A stretch of DNA of 64,000 nt, from the NCBI GenBank assembly GCA_964036665.1, contig OZ038529.1:1922001-1986000 (forward strand). The letters run 5' to 3'. A program made the translations under genes and the position numbers. Source of the DNA: Gordius sp. MW1 (taxonomy: Eukaryota > Nematomorpha > Gordioida > Gordea > Gordiidae). Below are positions 34,735-46,294 of the stretch, piece by piece (within the stretch, counting starts at the first letter, position 1; each line of letters opens with the position of its first letter). A model generated the notes under the pieces. It was not told the origin of the DNA. It searched no databases and saw only the letters and a program-made list of their open reading frames with translations.

Positions 34735-34760
34735 TATTTATCCATTGATGATGTCCCGAA

Positions 34761-35278
34761 TAGGATGAAATATTATTATAATAATTTTAATTATTTTTTA
34801 ACCTCCTCTAATGTTCCTGCTGATCATAAATTTTTAAAAGTTTTCCACTAATGTCTTTCTTTACTTAATCCTAAATGACGCGTTCATGCCTAACATTAGA
34901 AGAGTCGCTGATAAAATTATTTTCTACCTAACTACTTTAGGGGTGTAAAAATTTTGCTCCAATCTTTTCTTGATATCAACTTTTAACTGTAACATTTAAA
35001 AAAATTAGAATGAAAACGGTGAATTAGAAGGCGTGTAAATATGATTGCAAGTGTCTTATATTTAGCCTTGAATACAATTGACCTCGACAGTACATTAATG
35101 AGTTTAAAGCATTTTGATATGTAAACCGAAACTTTATATATTCATAAGGCTTCAAGTTTTTAATATTTTTCAGTTTTATGCATAAAAATAAAATGTTTAT
35201 TTAAATGACATTTTTATTCTAATAGCACATGAGAGATGATGATCATATCATAACCTTAATGTAAATGTAGTTCTAATC
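34761..35278. other. AT-rich DNA, nothing recognised
   Basis: No gene or repeat seen. Confidence 0.45.
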
Positions 35279-35552
35279 TAAGGGCTTGTCTTAATATGGG
35301 ATTTTGCTGCGCAGCAAAAATCGTTGTACGGGTTATAACATAGCTGTGTCTTAACTTCGAATTCACAGCAGATTTACATTTCAGACGCATAACAGCGATC
35401 AAGAGTTGAATTAAACAAAAAAACGTTTTTAACTATCAAAAAACAAAATACTAATAATTACAACCGAGTTTGACACATGAAATTGAATCGGATATTTGAT
35501 AAAGATAAATTCGCGCCATTTGAATCTTAATCCGACATTAAGACAATTCCTA
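35279..35552 (+). mobile_element. MITE with TTAGGGCTTGTCTTAATATC ends, copy 3
   Basis: Starts TAAGGGCTTGTCTTAATATG, ends CATTAAGACAATTCCTAAG. It has the TTTTGCTGCGCAGCAAAA palindrome near its left end. Confidence 0.8.
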
Positions 35553-36454
35553 AGAGAATTTAATTTCTAAATATGTGTGTTCAATACTCCAAAATAATTG
35601 CGCACTCAATACATAATTAAAAACAAATGGATAAATTAAATAAGATTCAAATATAGATAAAAAATTAAAGCCATTATAAATGTGTATTTTTGTTAGTATA
35701 AATGCAAAAATATGTTTAGTAGCTTGTTTCAAGCATACAATAGTAGCTTAAAAAATGTTTGGTTTTACCACCTTAAAGTTGAATATCTTTTTATAAATGC
35801 TTAAAGACAAATATGAAAAATGTTGAAAACCTAAAAGATATAGATTATGTGTCATTTTATGTGTTTTAAATTATGTATGTTTAATGTTCTTCATAAATAT
35901 ATTTTTGCTGATGGGCTTTACAGATGCATTATTTTAAAATATTACGAATATTCAGAATTATATAAAATCCTTAGCACTTTTAATAATTAACAACAAAATA
36001 AAGCGTTTGATTTACTAATTAACTATGGGCTTAATAAACTATAAAATCTCTTCATGATAGATAAAAAATATACTATGCATTTGCAATTAACTATGTTTAG
36101 GTCTAGCCATTTTTTCATATTTTATACCATTTTATAGGATCCCTGGATGATTTTTTAAGAAATAATAAAATAAAAGTTTGATTTATATTTATATAAAAAA
36201 TTTAATAGTCCTAAATATATAAGCTATCTAATCATTATTAGGCTGAAAATTTCCACTCTTTTAGCATATATATAGTTCTACTCGTCAACTTTTTTACATA
36301 TTAATTTCACAACGATTTTGTCATAGGCAATGCTTTATTTATATTTTAATGCTACAAAAATGTGAGATAAGAATTTTATTAAAATAGAGTTGGAAAAAAT
36401 TATTAAGAAAATTGGATTTAGGTGAAGCGATACTATCTTCCCGGACTAAGCAAA
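35553..36454. other. AT-rich DNA, nothing recognised
   Basis: No gene or repeat seen downstream of peptide gene B. Confidence 0.45.
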
Positions 36455-36885
36455 TTAGCACCTACAGCATTGGCATCCATAATCATCCCTAGCATAACCA
36501 TAATCACAGTCTAATGAACATCTTATATACGGACAGCCTAATGATCAAAACAAATAATTGTTTAACTGGTAGTATTTATAAACCTCATGAATACAATATA
36601 ATCTAAAATATATGAATTACTATAATATTTTGCAATTTAAAACTCTCTCTACTTTATTTAGTGATGAGTCAGTTTCATGATGTTTATATATCGTTCTTTT
36701 TATAAAAAAATATTTTTATATATTTTTAAATTGTATGCTTAGTTACGTCTAGGTCTCCAGAAAGATCTGGCATTTTCATCCGTAGGTGGAATTGCATCAT
36801 GCTCTGGTATATCAGCTTTGCACGTATTACTCAAAACCAGAACTATAGCCAAGGATAATAGCATACAAGCTCTTACTTTGTTCAT
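36455..36885 (-). CDS. Secreted antistasin-like cysteine-rich peptide, gene B
   Basis: Coding exons 36747-36885 and 36455-36537, with the same lengths and phase as gene A; 73 aa. The signal peptide reads MNKVRACMLLSLAIVLVL, the propeptide DIPEHDAIPPTDENARSFW and then RPRR. The last exon keeps all seven cysteines and the GYARDDYGC core. It differs from A mainly in the first three loops (PYIR, SLD, DYGY). The whole transcription unit, including the upstream noncoding part, appears duplicated with A and C. Confidence 0.87.
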
Positions 36886-37431
36886 CTTGCTTAAATATTG
36901 AAGGTAAAATAATATTGTTATATGGTTGATTATAGAACCTTACAATAAATAATCTCTAAAAATTAATTTGAAAATGCCTAATATAAATATATTATAAAAT
37001 AAATCTAACTGCACAAGTTAATAGATGTCACTTAGTTAGACATCTGCAGGACTAAAAATTTAGAGGTATGAAAATCTCGGGGTGGAATTTGATTTTTTTT
37101 TTATAAACTTAGGCTAGGCCCAGTCAAAGTTCTTCGCACTTTTAAAAAAGTTATATTATAAATTAATTTTTCCAATTTTATATTTAAAAGTTTATTTTTC
37201 GCGCATGGTCCCCCTCAAAGAGTTAACTAATCTATTTAAATATATTTTTTCGATTTTAGTAGGTTCATGTAAATTTTATCGAAAACGTTTATTTTCATAT
37301 CTCATGTTATGGAGGTTTAGTTATTAGACCGGGCCAGACCTGGATCCGGGATGGGTCTTAAAATTGAAATGTTTCGAAAACCGGGGCAAAAAATGTCATT
37401 TAGGCGTTTAGATGCTATTCTTATATTTATA

Positions 37432-37515
37432 GTAGTGTTGTAAAAACGGCTGGGTTTTGTTTGGTTGACCTTAGGTTTTAGTCGACCAAACAAAACACAG
37501 CCTTTTACAACACTA
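37432..37515. mobile_element. Short MITE of the TAGTGTTGTAAAAACG family
   Basis: An 84-bp form: AGTGTTGTAAAAACGGCTGG and its complement almost meet, enclosing GGTTTTAGTCGACC. It lies upstream of peptide gene B. Confidence 0.8.
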
Positions 37516-37569
37516 TTTTATAGAATGTACACGCACATAAACCATCAAAAAATGAGCATAATAACAAAA

Positions 37570-37720
37570 AGTAAATCACTTACGTTTTTTTAGATATAAA
37601 GTTAAAAAAATGTTTAGCAACTATGTATATATACAAAAAAAAATTATAGAAATTTGACGTTTTTTGACTTGTGTGGTGTAATCTTGTTTCTCTGCAATTA
37701 AAATATTTTAATTAACATTT
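37570..37720 (-). promoter_or_regulatory. Probable promoter and 5' noncoding exon of peptide gene B
   Basis: Minus strand: TTAATTAAAATATTTTAATT (37697-37716), a TATATATA box near 37627-37635, then an exon-like stretch ending AAAAAC|gtaagt near 37580. It is the counterpart of the block upstream of gene A. Confidence 0.5.
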
Positions 37721-38277
37721 TGAGCCAACTTTATAAAATGACAGCTCGAAATACATGTAAACAAGTCATAGCATAGAATGGCCAGAAATAAGGCAAACTT
37801 TTTCAAGTATGATAATAATATTAAAAACGTTCAAAATTTAAGGAACATATCCTATTTGGATGATCTTATTAGGCTAGATTAAAATCAAAGATTAGATAAA
37901 CTTAACTCTAGGGGAAAGCTTCGCGATACTTAATTTTTGTATTAAATGTTTATATTATGGTAAAGACAAGGTTCTATAAAGCATATCTTCATTAATAATG
38001 TGACAAAATAGTTTTGACATTTAAGAAATGAGGACTTTAAATTTTGTTTTTTTCCATATTTTTTTTTCAAAACAATAAAAATTGACATTTTATTTATTTA
38101 CAATATAATTGTTTAACACTGTAGCCTAAAATTTAGAAGAGCATAGGGGTATAGTGATTTGTTTGCAAAATTTTATTTGCCTAATTTCGGTAGATTAAAA
38201 AAAATTAATTTGAGGTAAAAAGGTAATTTAAAAGAGTTTGGTAAATGATGAAAACTTTTCAATAATACACCTGCAAA
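37721..38277. other. AT-rich DNA, nothing recognised
   Basis: No gene or repeat seen. Confidence 0.45.
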
Positions 38278-38450
38278 CATGGGCGTAGCCAGCATTGGAA
38301 TTAGAAGGGGGCAATAATGATTAAGAGAGAGGCAAAATGAACATTTGTTGAAATTTTAGCCATAATTTTAATAAATTTTAATAAACTTGGATTTAGAGAA
38401 GGGAAGCCGCCCCTCCTTGCCCCCCTCCCCCCTCCCTGGCTATGCCCATG
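38278..38450 (+). mobile_element. Intact MITE, CATGGGCG family, 8-bp target duplication
   Basis: Inverted ends CATGGGCGTAGCCAGC / TGGCTATGCCCATG. The octamer CCTGCAAA flanks it at 38270-38277 and 38451-38458. Confidence 0.92.
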
Positions 38451-38674
38451 CCTGCAAATAAAATTTCCATTTTTACATATTGTTTTTAGGCCAGCCTGGA
38501 CCATAAATTGGTGAACAGTTTATTATAAAATTGAAAGTAACCCAACCAAGCCTGCATTTTGAATGTGCTCTTTTTTTAGTTTACATGAGCGAATTTAGCC
38601 ATGGGCGTAGCCAGAGGTGGAGGGGGCATAATTAGATTTAGCGATGACAATGTCTATCGATTGTCCTAGTAAAC

Positions 38675-38949
38675 GGTGCCCTATCAACTCGCCGAAAACC
38701 ATCTTGCTGAATTCACCCTGGGACATTAACGACCATCTCCCCATTATCATAAAGAAGGCCCTAAATTGAGAATCTTTTATAATAATAATTATCAATTTTA
38801 TTATAAAAAATACCTTAATAATAACTTTAATCCAAAATTGAATGATTAATATGCTTTTTTGTTAGGGGACATTTTCTAATCGGGGGACATTTTTTAACAT
38901 TGGGACATTCAATTCGGCAAGATGGTTTTCGGCAAGTTGACGGGCCACC
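38675..38949. mobile_element. TIR element GGTGCCC...GGGCCACC with 9-bp target duplication
   Basis: The ends GGTGCCCTATCAACTCGCCG and complement are flanked by CTAGTAAAC and TTAGTAAAC. A 9-bp duplication is typical of Mutator-like elements. A second member lies at 42016-42200. It is inserted at the end of a partial CATGGGCG MITE (38601-38640). Confidence 0.82.
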
Positions 38950-39600
38950 TTAGTAAACAACTCTTTGAAACTTTTTAAGGAGGTGGTGAGCGTTTATTAA
39001 GTTCTTTGAAAAAATTTAAAGCGCTCTTCCCAAACGTCCCTGAGCACGACGAAACGTTAGGAATAAAATGGGGCATCCTGATAAAGCTGAATATTTTAAG
39101 GATTTACGATGCTCTGCCAATTCTAAGGGGTCGTGCGTATATCGTTGGAGGGTGCAAACAGATCAATACAGGTGTATTCCCATTTAAAAAAAGGCCTTTG
39201 TCCCATGGGACAAGGGACTTACCGTCAGGACGCATCCGCCCTTCTAGAGAGGGATCTGACGGTTCGAGGATGGAGGGAACTTTTGCCCATTTGAGGGGAG
39301 TTTGTAACAATGTGTTTATTTATTGGTGCCTACCACACCTGCTTTTGTTAAATTTACAATGCAGAGGGTCACGCGCTTCCTCATCTACAAGTGAATTACA
39401 AAGCCGGCAGGGTTATTATATTTAAAGCCCAAGCGGAGGGCAATGTTGAAGAACAGAATGGGGTTCTTTGTGACCATTCCAGAAAACTTGCTAGGTTTAG
39501 CTTCTAGCCATTCATGACCGGATTGGTGAAAAGCCAATTACCTTAGATTACAATGCTTTTTGGGGTCGCATGTCGAGAGAAGGTAAGTATCGGATCGCGA
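38950..39600 (-). pseudogene. Second fragment of the RLE-type non-LTR element
   Basis: The minus strand, over several frames, gives GHEWLEAKPSKFSG and IALRLGFKYNN, then LEPSDPSLEGRMRPDG, LVPWDKGLFL, and a final FFKEL block. These match the C-terminal half of the 32-kb element in order. Confidence 0.75.
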
Positions 39601-39718
39601 CACCAAACCTGCATCCAAATTTTTTTGAGCTTATAATTGTGGTATATTTACCCCTAAGTTGACATTCTTATCCCCATCTTTTCATCACACCTAGACTAAC
39701 GCTGCTATGATACATTAG

Positions 39719-39876
39719 CACGGGCGCAGCCAAGGGGGGGGGCAAGAAGGGGCCGCTGCCCCTCTCTAAAGCCCAAATTTGTTGAAATTTATTAAAATTA
39801 TGGCTAAAATCTTAAAAAATGATTATTTTGCCCCTCCATAGATTATTATTGTCCCCCTCTAATTCTACCAAGCATC
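39719..39876 (-). mobile_element. MITE of the CATGGGCG family
   Basis: CACGGGCGCAGCCAAGGGGG start and a complementary, worn right end, with the GGCTAAAATCTTAAAAAATG core. Confidence 0.7.
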
Positions 39877-40990
39877 CCTACGCTGTATAAAAATTTGTTA
39901 ATATATAGATGCGCTTATAATCAAAATACATTTTAAGTATTTAAATAATTTGTATACGAGTAATTTCCCAATGTTTTGTAAAAATAATAGCAAACTCCTT
40001 TTCCTTCATTTAAAATTGTAAATTAAAAAAAATTAAATGCATCCTTAAAAGGAAGACATTTAAAATAAAATATAAAATTTATACTTAAATTTATGACTAT
40101 AAAAAAAGAATTGTCAACCCCAGGTTTCAGGTCAGGTTTATTATTGACCTGAAGGTTTTTCAGGCTGATTTTCGGGATTAAATTTAAGTTTCCTTGAGGT
40201 TTGAAAAAGAAAACTTAGGTTTTGATCATCACTAGTTGTAATGCCACTTCATATAATTGCTTTAACAAGATATCATCATAGAATTTTTATTTTTATGAAT
40301 TGTGTAAATAAAATATGTTTTAAAATGCTGTTTTTAATGTATAACTATTTCAATATTTTTGTATTAAGTTTTAAAACACTTTAATTAACCAAAATTAATA
40401 TAATCTATTTGTTCTTCCCATATATGTGCACATTTCAAAATGGAGAAAAAGTGGTACACTTATTTAAAGTTGATGAGCAATCTAATATATGGTTACATAA
40501 TTCTAAGTGCTGGCATACATTTTGGCCTATGAAATAAGCAAGCCAAACAAGATTAGCTTGTTGTAATTAATGCTATGACGATTGATTTTTCGAAATTCAA
40601 CGGAACTTACTAATGACACATGCGACATCTATTAGACTATTTTAATTCATCTGCATAGGCATCGCGTTTTATATTATTTCGAAAATAGTTTCGTTTACCT
40701 ATGATATATATGAGATTTTAATTTTACATCTTTAAAATTTTCAAATATAACTTAGAAATTAGAACTGAACCGTTTATTTAATGTTTGAATTATCTACCCA
40801 AAACTTGCTTAAGTTTTTTGGAATCAAAATATATAAGCGTGCACTTTCAGATGACTTTATAAATTTTTGGTTGATACAAAAGTGTGAAATAAAAAAGTAA
40901 ACAAAATTCCAATTTGTAAAAAAGGAAAAGTTGTGGAATTATAAAAATTAAAATGAAGCCATAAGTGTTGTTTTCGTTAACACTACCAAA
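39877..40990. other. AT-rich DNA, nothing recognised
   Basis: No gene or repeat seen downstream of peptide gene C. Confidence 0.45.
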
Positions 40991-41404
40991 TCAGCACCTA
41001 CAGCATTGACATCCATAATCGTCTCTAGCGTAACCATGATTACAGTGTAATGAACATCTTATGAATGGGCAGCCTAATAAAAAAAAACAAATTATTTACA
41101 AATTTATAAATATAACTCAAAAATATCCAATAAAAGAAGATTAACGCTTCATACTAACTTCTTAAATAATATTGTAATATTAAGAGCTGTTTCACTTAAT
41201 GTTAGTACCTATTAAAAAAAAGCTTGTAATAAAAACATATATTTATATATTGTCTATAAAGTTACGTCTAGGTCTCCAAAAGGATCTGGCATTTTCATCT
41301 GCAGGTGGAACAGCATCATGTTCTGGTATATCAGCTTTACACGTATTACTCAAAACCAAGACTAAAGCCAAGGAGAATAACAAACAAGCTCTAACTTTGT
41401 TCAT
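40991..41404 (-). CDS. Secreted antistasin-like cysteine-rich peptide, gene C
   Basis: Coding exons 41266-41404 and 40991-41073, again 139 and 83 nt; 73 aa. The signal peptide is identical to that of gene A; the propeptide is DIPEHDAVPPADENARSFW followed by RPRR. The mature part keeps the seven cysteines and GYARDDYGC; its loops (PFIR, SLH, NHGY) lie between A and B. It ends in TGA rather than TAA. Confidence 0.87.
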
Positions 41405-41492
41405 CTTATCTAAATAATATATTAAACAAATATATATGGCTCAAAGTATATATTCTTGAAAGTAAATAATCTCTAGATATGGACAAACAAAT

Positions 41493-41970
41493 TAGTGATT
41501 TAGAACGGCTGGGTTTTGTTTGGTCGGCCTTTGGTTTTAGTCGACTAAACGGGACCGGGTCAAAATAGCAGAAAAAAACAGCAGAATTGGTCAGAACTGG
41601 TCAGATCAAGATTGGTCAGGAGGGTTAAGGTTTGGGCTAGTGTTTTAGGTCAGCGTTTTAGGTCAGGGTTAGGATTAGATGCACATCAAATTCCCTCCCC
41701 ATTTGAGATTTGATTCTAATATATTGATTATGTAAAATCTTGTTCTGACCAGTTCTGACCAATTCTGCTGTTTTTTTCTGCTATTTTGACCCCGATTCGA
41801 CTAAACATAAACAGACACCAAAAGTTTTTTGGAGTCTGTTTCTCTTGGTCGACCTCTAGGCTTAGTCAAAATTTGAAGAATAGACCAGAGTCGACCGTTA
41901 GACTTAGTTGAACTAAAGGTTGAACCGAAGGTCGACCAAATAAAACCCAGCCGTTATTACAACACTAATT
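41493..41970. mobile_element. MITE of the TAGTGTTGTAAAAACG family, split by another MITE
   Basis: Ends AGAACGGCTGGGTTTTGTTT and complement at 41943-41970. A 246-bp element sits inside at 41551-41796. Confidence 0.8.
41551..41796. mobile_element. TIR element with 45-bp ends nested in a MITE
   Basis: Long inverted ends begin GGGTCAAAATAGCAGAAAAA and its complement, including GAATTGGTCAGAACTGGTC. TCGACTAAAC flanks both sides (41541-41550, 41797-41806). A 9-10-bp duplication suggests a Mutator-like mobiliser. Confidence 0.88.
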
Positions 41971-42015
41971 CAAATGTTAAATAAACAAAAATAATTAGAT
42001 AAAGTCCATTATTTT

Positions 42016-42200
42016 GGTGCCCTATCAACTCGCCGAAAACAATCTCGCCGAAAAATAATGTCCCCCAGCTAAAAAAAGGTCCCCAAGCTTATTAACCCTA
42101 ACCCATCAACCAATCACAAATTTGGGGACATTTTGGGGACATTTTTTAGCTGGGGACATTATTTTCGGCGAGATTGTTTTCGGCGAGTTGACGGGCCACC
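42016..42200. mobile_element. TIR element GGTGCCC...GGGCCACC with perfect 9-bp duplication
   Basis: Inverted ends of about 60 bp contain AACTCGCCGAAAACAATCTC. CATTATTTT flanks both sides (42007-42015, 42201-42209). Confidence 0.9.
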
Positions 42201-42289
42201 CATTATTTTATATAGAAACTTTAAGAACAATAAATGACGAATAATCTAAATGCACTTAAACAAGAATTATCAGGGGAAAGCAACTACTT

Positions 42290-42436
42290 ACTAAACTAGT
42301 TCTGAATAATAAAATAGTATATGTAACAGTTAACAAAATTGACCACTTTATATATCCAATTTTTTGGACACATTTCGTACTATATTTGACTTATGTAACC
42401 TTGTTTATACACAATAGAAATATTTTAATTAACCTT
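42290..42436 (-). promoter_or_regulatory. Probable promoter and 5' noncoding exon of peptide gene C
   Basis: Minus strand: a worn TTAATTAAAATATTTC block (42418-42433), ACAAGGTTACA, TATATAAAG near 42352, and an exon-like stretch ending TTTA|gtaagt near 42294. Two MITEs lie between it and the gene. Confidence 0.45.
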
Positions 42437-43544
42437 TACGCAAATCATAGTTTTGTATTTTTCTTCACTAGTTGACAGCTAAAAATGTTATGTAAATAAG
42501 GCATTGTTTCATGAAATGTAGATAACAAAGCGTAAAAAATACGAAACTTTATCATGTGTTAATTAAGAAACTTTCGAGCATTTTAGCATTTCTTGAAGGA
42601 CATATCAAGCTTAGATTTAGATTAAAGATTAAAAATGCTTTTCTAGCATTAGAAGCTTCAACATGATACTTTCAAATTAATGCGAACTCATATTTATACC
42701 TAATATATTGATGCAGCAGTTCAACTCACAAACCATATATTAACTATGTTAGCGATAAATTATATTAATACCTATAGAAATCAAAAAGCTTGAATAACAA
42801 AGAAATCTATTTAAGTTACATTCAGAACCTAGTACAATTTTAAAGGCTTTGAAACAGTTGTTAATGCAGCTTAAATTTACTGTTAGTAATAAGGTGCAAT
42901 AACGTTTCTGAAATTTTACAGTTTAAATATAATAGATCTTAGAACGTTATTTTTGCATTCTTAGTTTTCTTAGTAATAGTTATCTTTAGTTTAAATAGTG
43001 TTTAACGGTAATTTTATATATTAATAAGACAAACTCATCCTTCTAGGTGAAGCTATGTTTATTTAAATATTTTGAATCTTATTAATTAAAATTTAAAAAA
43101 TGATTAATGCACATCTTGATTCTAGAGTCTTGAAATATTTTATAAATACCCAAAAAAGGACTCTGTTTAGCTTGGGCCTAAACATGTACCGATGAGGTCC
43201 AGATAACCGAAACAAAGATCCTATCCCTTCAGTCGAGGCACTTAAAATTTTGAAATACTCGGATTTCACAATTCTATATTTGTCCCATCACGAGAACCAC
43301 TCTAACAACCTTTGGCTCCCAAGCCAAAAATATTAAAAAAAAATAAGGAAACGCTTTTCTTTGCCCACGATAATCGTGAATTAGTTTTATAAGACAGAAA
43401 ATGGGTATTATATACTATTTGTGCATATAATTCACTTGCACTATCTAAACTTTTTCCAAATATTTATAAAATACGTGACTTTTTATTTTTATTTATTTCA
43501 TTTATCTTCACTAAGTATGTGTTTTTTTCCTATAGCTATGATAG
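42437..43544. other. AT-rich DNA, nothing recognised
   Basis: No gene or repeat seen. Confidence 0.45.
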
Positions 43545-43552
43545 CTATGTAA

Positions 43553-44246
43553 GAGCCCTGCAAAATAAACATTTTTTGCCCGAGCCCGGCCCGAGCCCGA
43601 CGTCTCAGTTTTTATTTTGTTCGAGCCCGGCCCAAGCCCGAACGACTTTTTTATTTTTGGACCCAAGCCCGACCCAATTTTTCAAATAGGAAATTTAAAA
43701 AATTTTTTTTAAAATTTTTGAAATCACAATATAAATACATAATGCATTAAATTGTTATACTCCTAATTTAAAACTAGGATAAGTTTAAAATAAAATTTTC
43801 ATTTTCACTCGCTACAATTTATTCAGCTACTGGATATCTAACTATTAAAATATATCTTACCTAACGTTCCAAATATAACACCTTTTAAAATATTTCCCTA
43901 TTTTAATTCCAATGTAACGGCTACTAGGAATAAATTTAACCAGAATAAGATTTGCTTTAGGCCAAAATATTTTAATAGACAGAGGGAAAAAGATGAAACA
44001 GAAATATCATGTATGGTGTACGAAGATAATTATTTAATATCGAGTTGAGTTTGTTTAGATCATATTTTATAAAAGATTGTTTGCTTTAGTCAATTCGGGC
44101 CGGGTTTGAGCGTCGGGTTGAGCCGCCTCATCAGGCCCGACCCGAGTCCCGATTGTTTTATTAAATTCTGTCTGAGACCGGCCCGAAGCCCGATCGGGTC
44201 GGGCCGGGCTTGGGCCGGGTCGGGCGGGCGGCCCGTGCAGGGTGCT
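43553..44246. mobile_element. hAT-like element with GC-rich subterminal repeats
   Basis: Ends GAGCCCTGCA / TGCAGGGTGCT, flanked by CTATGTAA and ATATGTAA. Both subterminal zones are crowded with GCCCGAGCCCGG-type motifs. The core is non-coding. Confidence 0.75.
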
Positions 44247-44289
44247 ATATGTAAGTCACACCTAGGGGTCAGCTCCTTCAAGTAGTTTC

Positions 44290-44610
44290 TCCAAGTATTC
44301 CTGCACTTACACCAACTTCGCTAGCTCGTACATTCTCAAGTCCATATCTATTCTATGATTCCATGTCAGTTTAGGCCTCCCTCTCTTTCGCTTACCTTCG
44401 ACTTGCACTTTTTTAATACGATTTGCCAAGTGACTTCCCTCCCGTCTCTCCAAATGACCATACCATCTCAATCTTCTTACAACCAGCTTTCTCTGAATCA
44501 AAACTACATTTAATTTATCCCTTATGTCTTGATTCCTTATATGGTCCTCCGTGCTTATTCTCAAGATCCATCTCAACATTCTCATCTCCATTGTAGCCAA
44601 GCTTTGCTAT
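44290..44610 (-). pseudogene. LINE C-terminal fragment
   Basis: 97 codons: RMLRWILRISTEDHIRN, then LRWYGHLERR and GKRKRGRPKLTW, the conserved end of RTE/CR1-type RT proteins. Nothing else of the element is present. Confidence 0.75.
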
Positions 44611-45034
44611 CTAATATAAATTATCGAAATTTAACAATTACAGATATTAATTTAATTTTTAGTCTAAGATTAAACAACCATAATAAGTTTGTAGCTTATT
44701 TAAAAGAAACTCGTTATGTATTCAATACTTTGATATTAAATTGAAAGTATCATAATGCTTAAATAACACTATTAAATCTAAAGACACCCCCCCCCCCAAC
44801 TTCTCATTTAGCTATTAGTTGATGATAAATAATTCGCTATTTTCGATATTTTTAAAAAGAAAACACAATTTTTAACAATTAAAAAATTTTTAAATTATTT
44901 AAGCCCAGCTGTTTATCCACGCGGTCCCAAGTCCGTGTGCAAAAAGTGGAGGGCTGGCGTCAGATCGGAAAGCGGCTATAAAAATCAACTTCAAGATCAT
45001 GACAGTTTTAGACCAAATTTTTTAACAGAAACGA

Positions 45035-45305
45035 AAATCGGCTAAGTTGGTATGGGCATATACTAGGAAGGGAGAAGACGAATGATGTAATCTCGAAAAG
45101 TATACTGGACATGAAGGTCCCGGGGAAGAGAGGAAGAGGACGACCTCGTGTCACGTGGAAAAGGCGCGAGTGGACAAAGTTATGAATGCTAAGAAGATTA
45201 ATTAAAACATGGCACTTAAACTCATTTACCAGATCAAGATGGAAAAAACTCATCAAAACAAACCTCACGATTGTGAGACGAAATATTTTATTAAGAAGAA
45301 GAAGG
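45035..45305 (+). pseudogene. 3' end fragment of the RTE-like LINE
   Basis: It matches the end of the element at 8046-9898 (WYGH, PGKRGRGRPRVTW) and ends in the same AAGAAGAAGAAG tail. Confidence 0.8.
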
Positions 45306-45422
45306 AGAGTTTATTAGATGATCACCTAAATTTACATTAGAGATAAAGACAAACATTCCCATCATTAAGATTACAATAACGCTTGTTAATCAGGAATTTT
45401 ACAAGATTTTTATGGATATTTA

Positions 45423-45585
45423 CTAGTGTTGTCAAAACGGCTGAGTTTTGGGTGGTCGACCTTTGGCTGTAATCGACTAAATATAAACAGACCGAAGATT
45501 TTTTGGTTTGGTTATGTTAAGTCGACCTCAATGGTTGGTCGAAATTTGAAAAGCAGACCAGGGTCGACCGTTAATCTTAGTTGAG
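45423..45585. mobile_element. MITE of the TAGTGTTGTAAAAACG family, right end lost
   Basis: TAGTGTTGTCAAAACGGCTG start and the TAAACATAAACAGACC-type interior; the right terminal repeat is missing. Confidence 0.65.
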
Positions 45586-46294
45586 TCCTCCGCCCCCTGT
45601 AAATCAAAGCTCATATACATCACCTGTCCTCTAAAAAACTGTCAGGTCCTGTCCTGTCCTCTTTTGTTTAGTCCAACTTTTTATAAATTTTATCTATAAA
45701 AATTAAAATTTGCAGGAACGTTATTATATTGAAAATGAAAAATAGAAAATAAAATTTTTTATCCTGCTCATTTAAAACGTAATTGAATATTAATAGAAAA
45801 TAGGGTGTAAATCATAATTAATAAAAGCCTATTTATCGACTATGCTTTAATAATAAATAAAGACTTTTAATTATTTTAAAATATTCTACATTTTATAGAA
45901 ATAACACAGACCCCCTTCCCAATTTAGAATTTATCAGAACTTATAGAAATTTATTGCAATTAATAAATTTTAGACAATTAAAACATTTATTATAAATCTT
46001 ATGTTTTAAAAATATACATTTTAAAGTTTTTTTAGTCTACTAATTATTAAACTCTCTTGAGAAGTTGAATTAATTTTATTACCTTTTTGGCTCCTAATTT
46101 TTAGCCATATATTTATGTTTTTTAAAAGTCCTCTATGCCGTTTTATTATGGGAAATATACTCTAAAATTAATGGATTAATAGCTTCGATTTATTAAAAAT
46201 ATAAAAATTATTTCAAAATCACAAAGAAATTTATAATATTATTTATAAAATCATAATTTAGTGACATTTTTTAGAAATAAAAGTTGCAGTTTCT
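45586..46294. other. AT-rich DNA, nothing recognised
   Basis: No gene or repeat seen. Confidence 0.45.
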
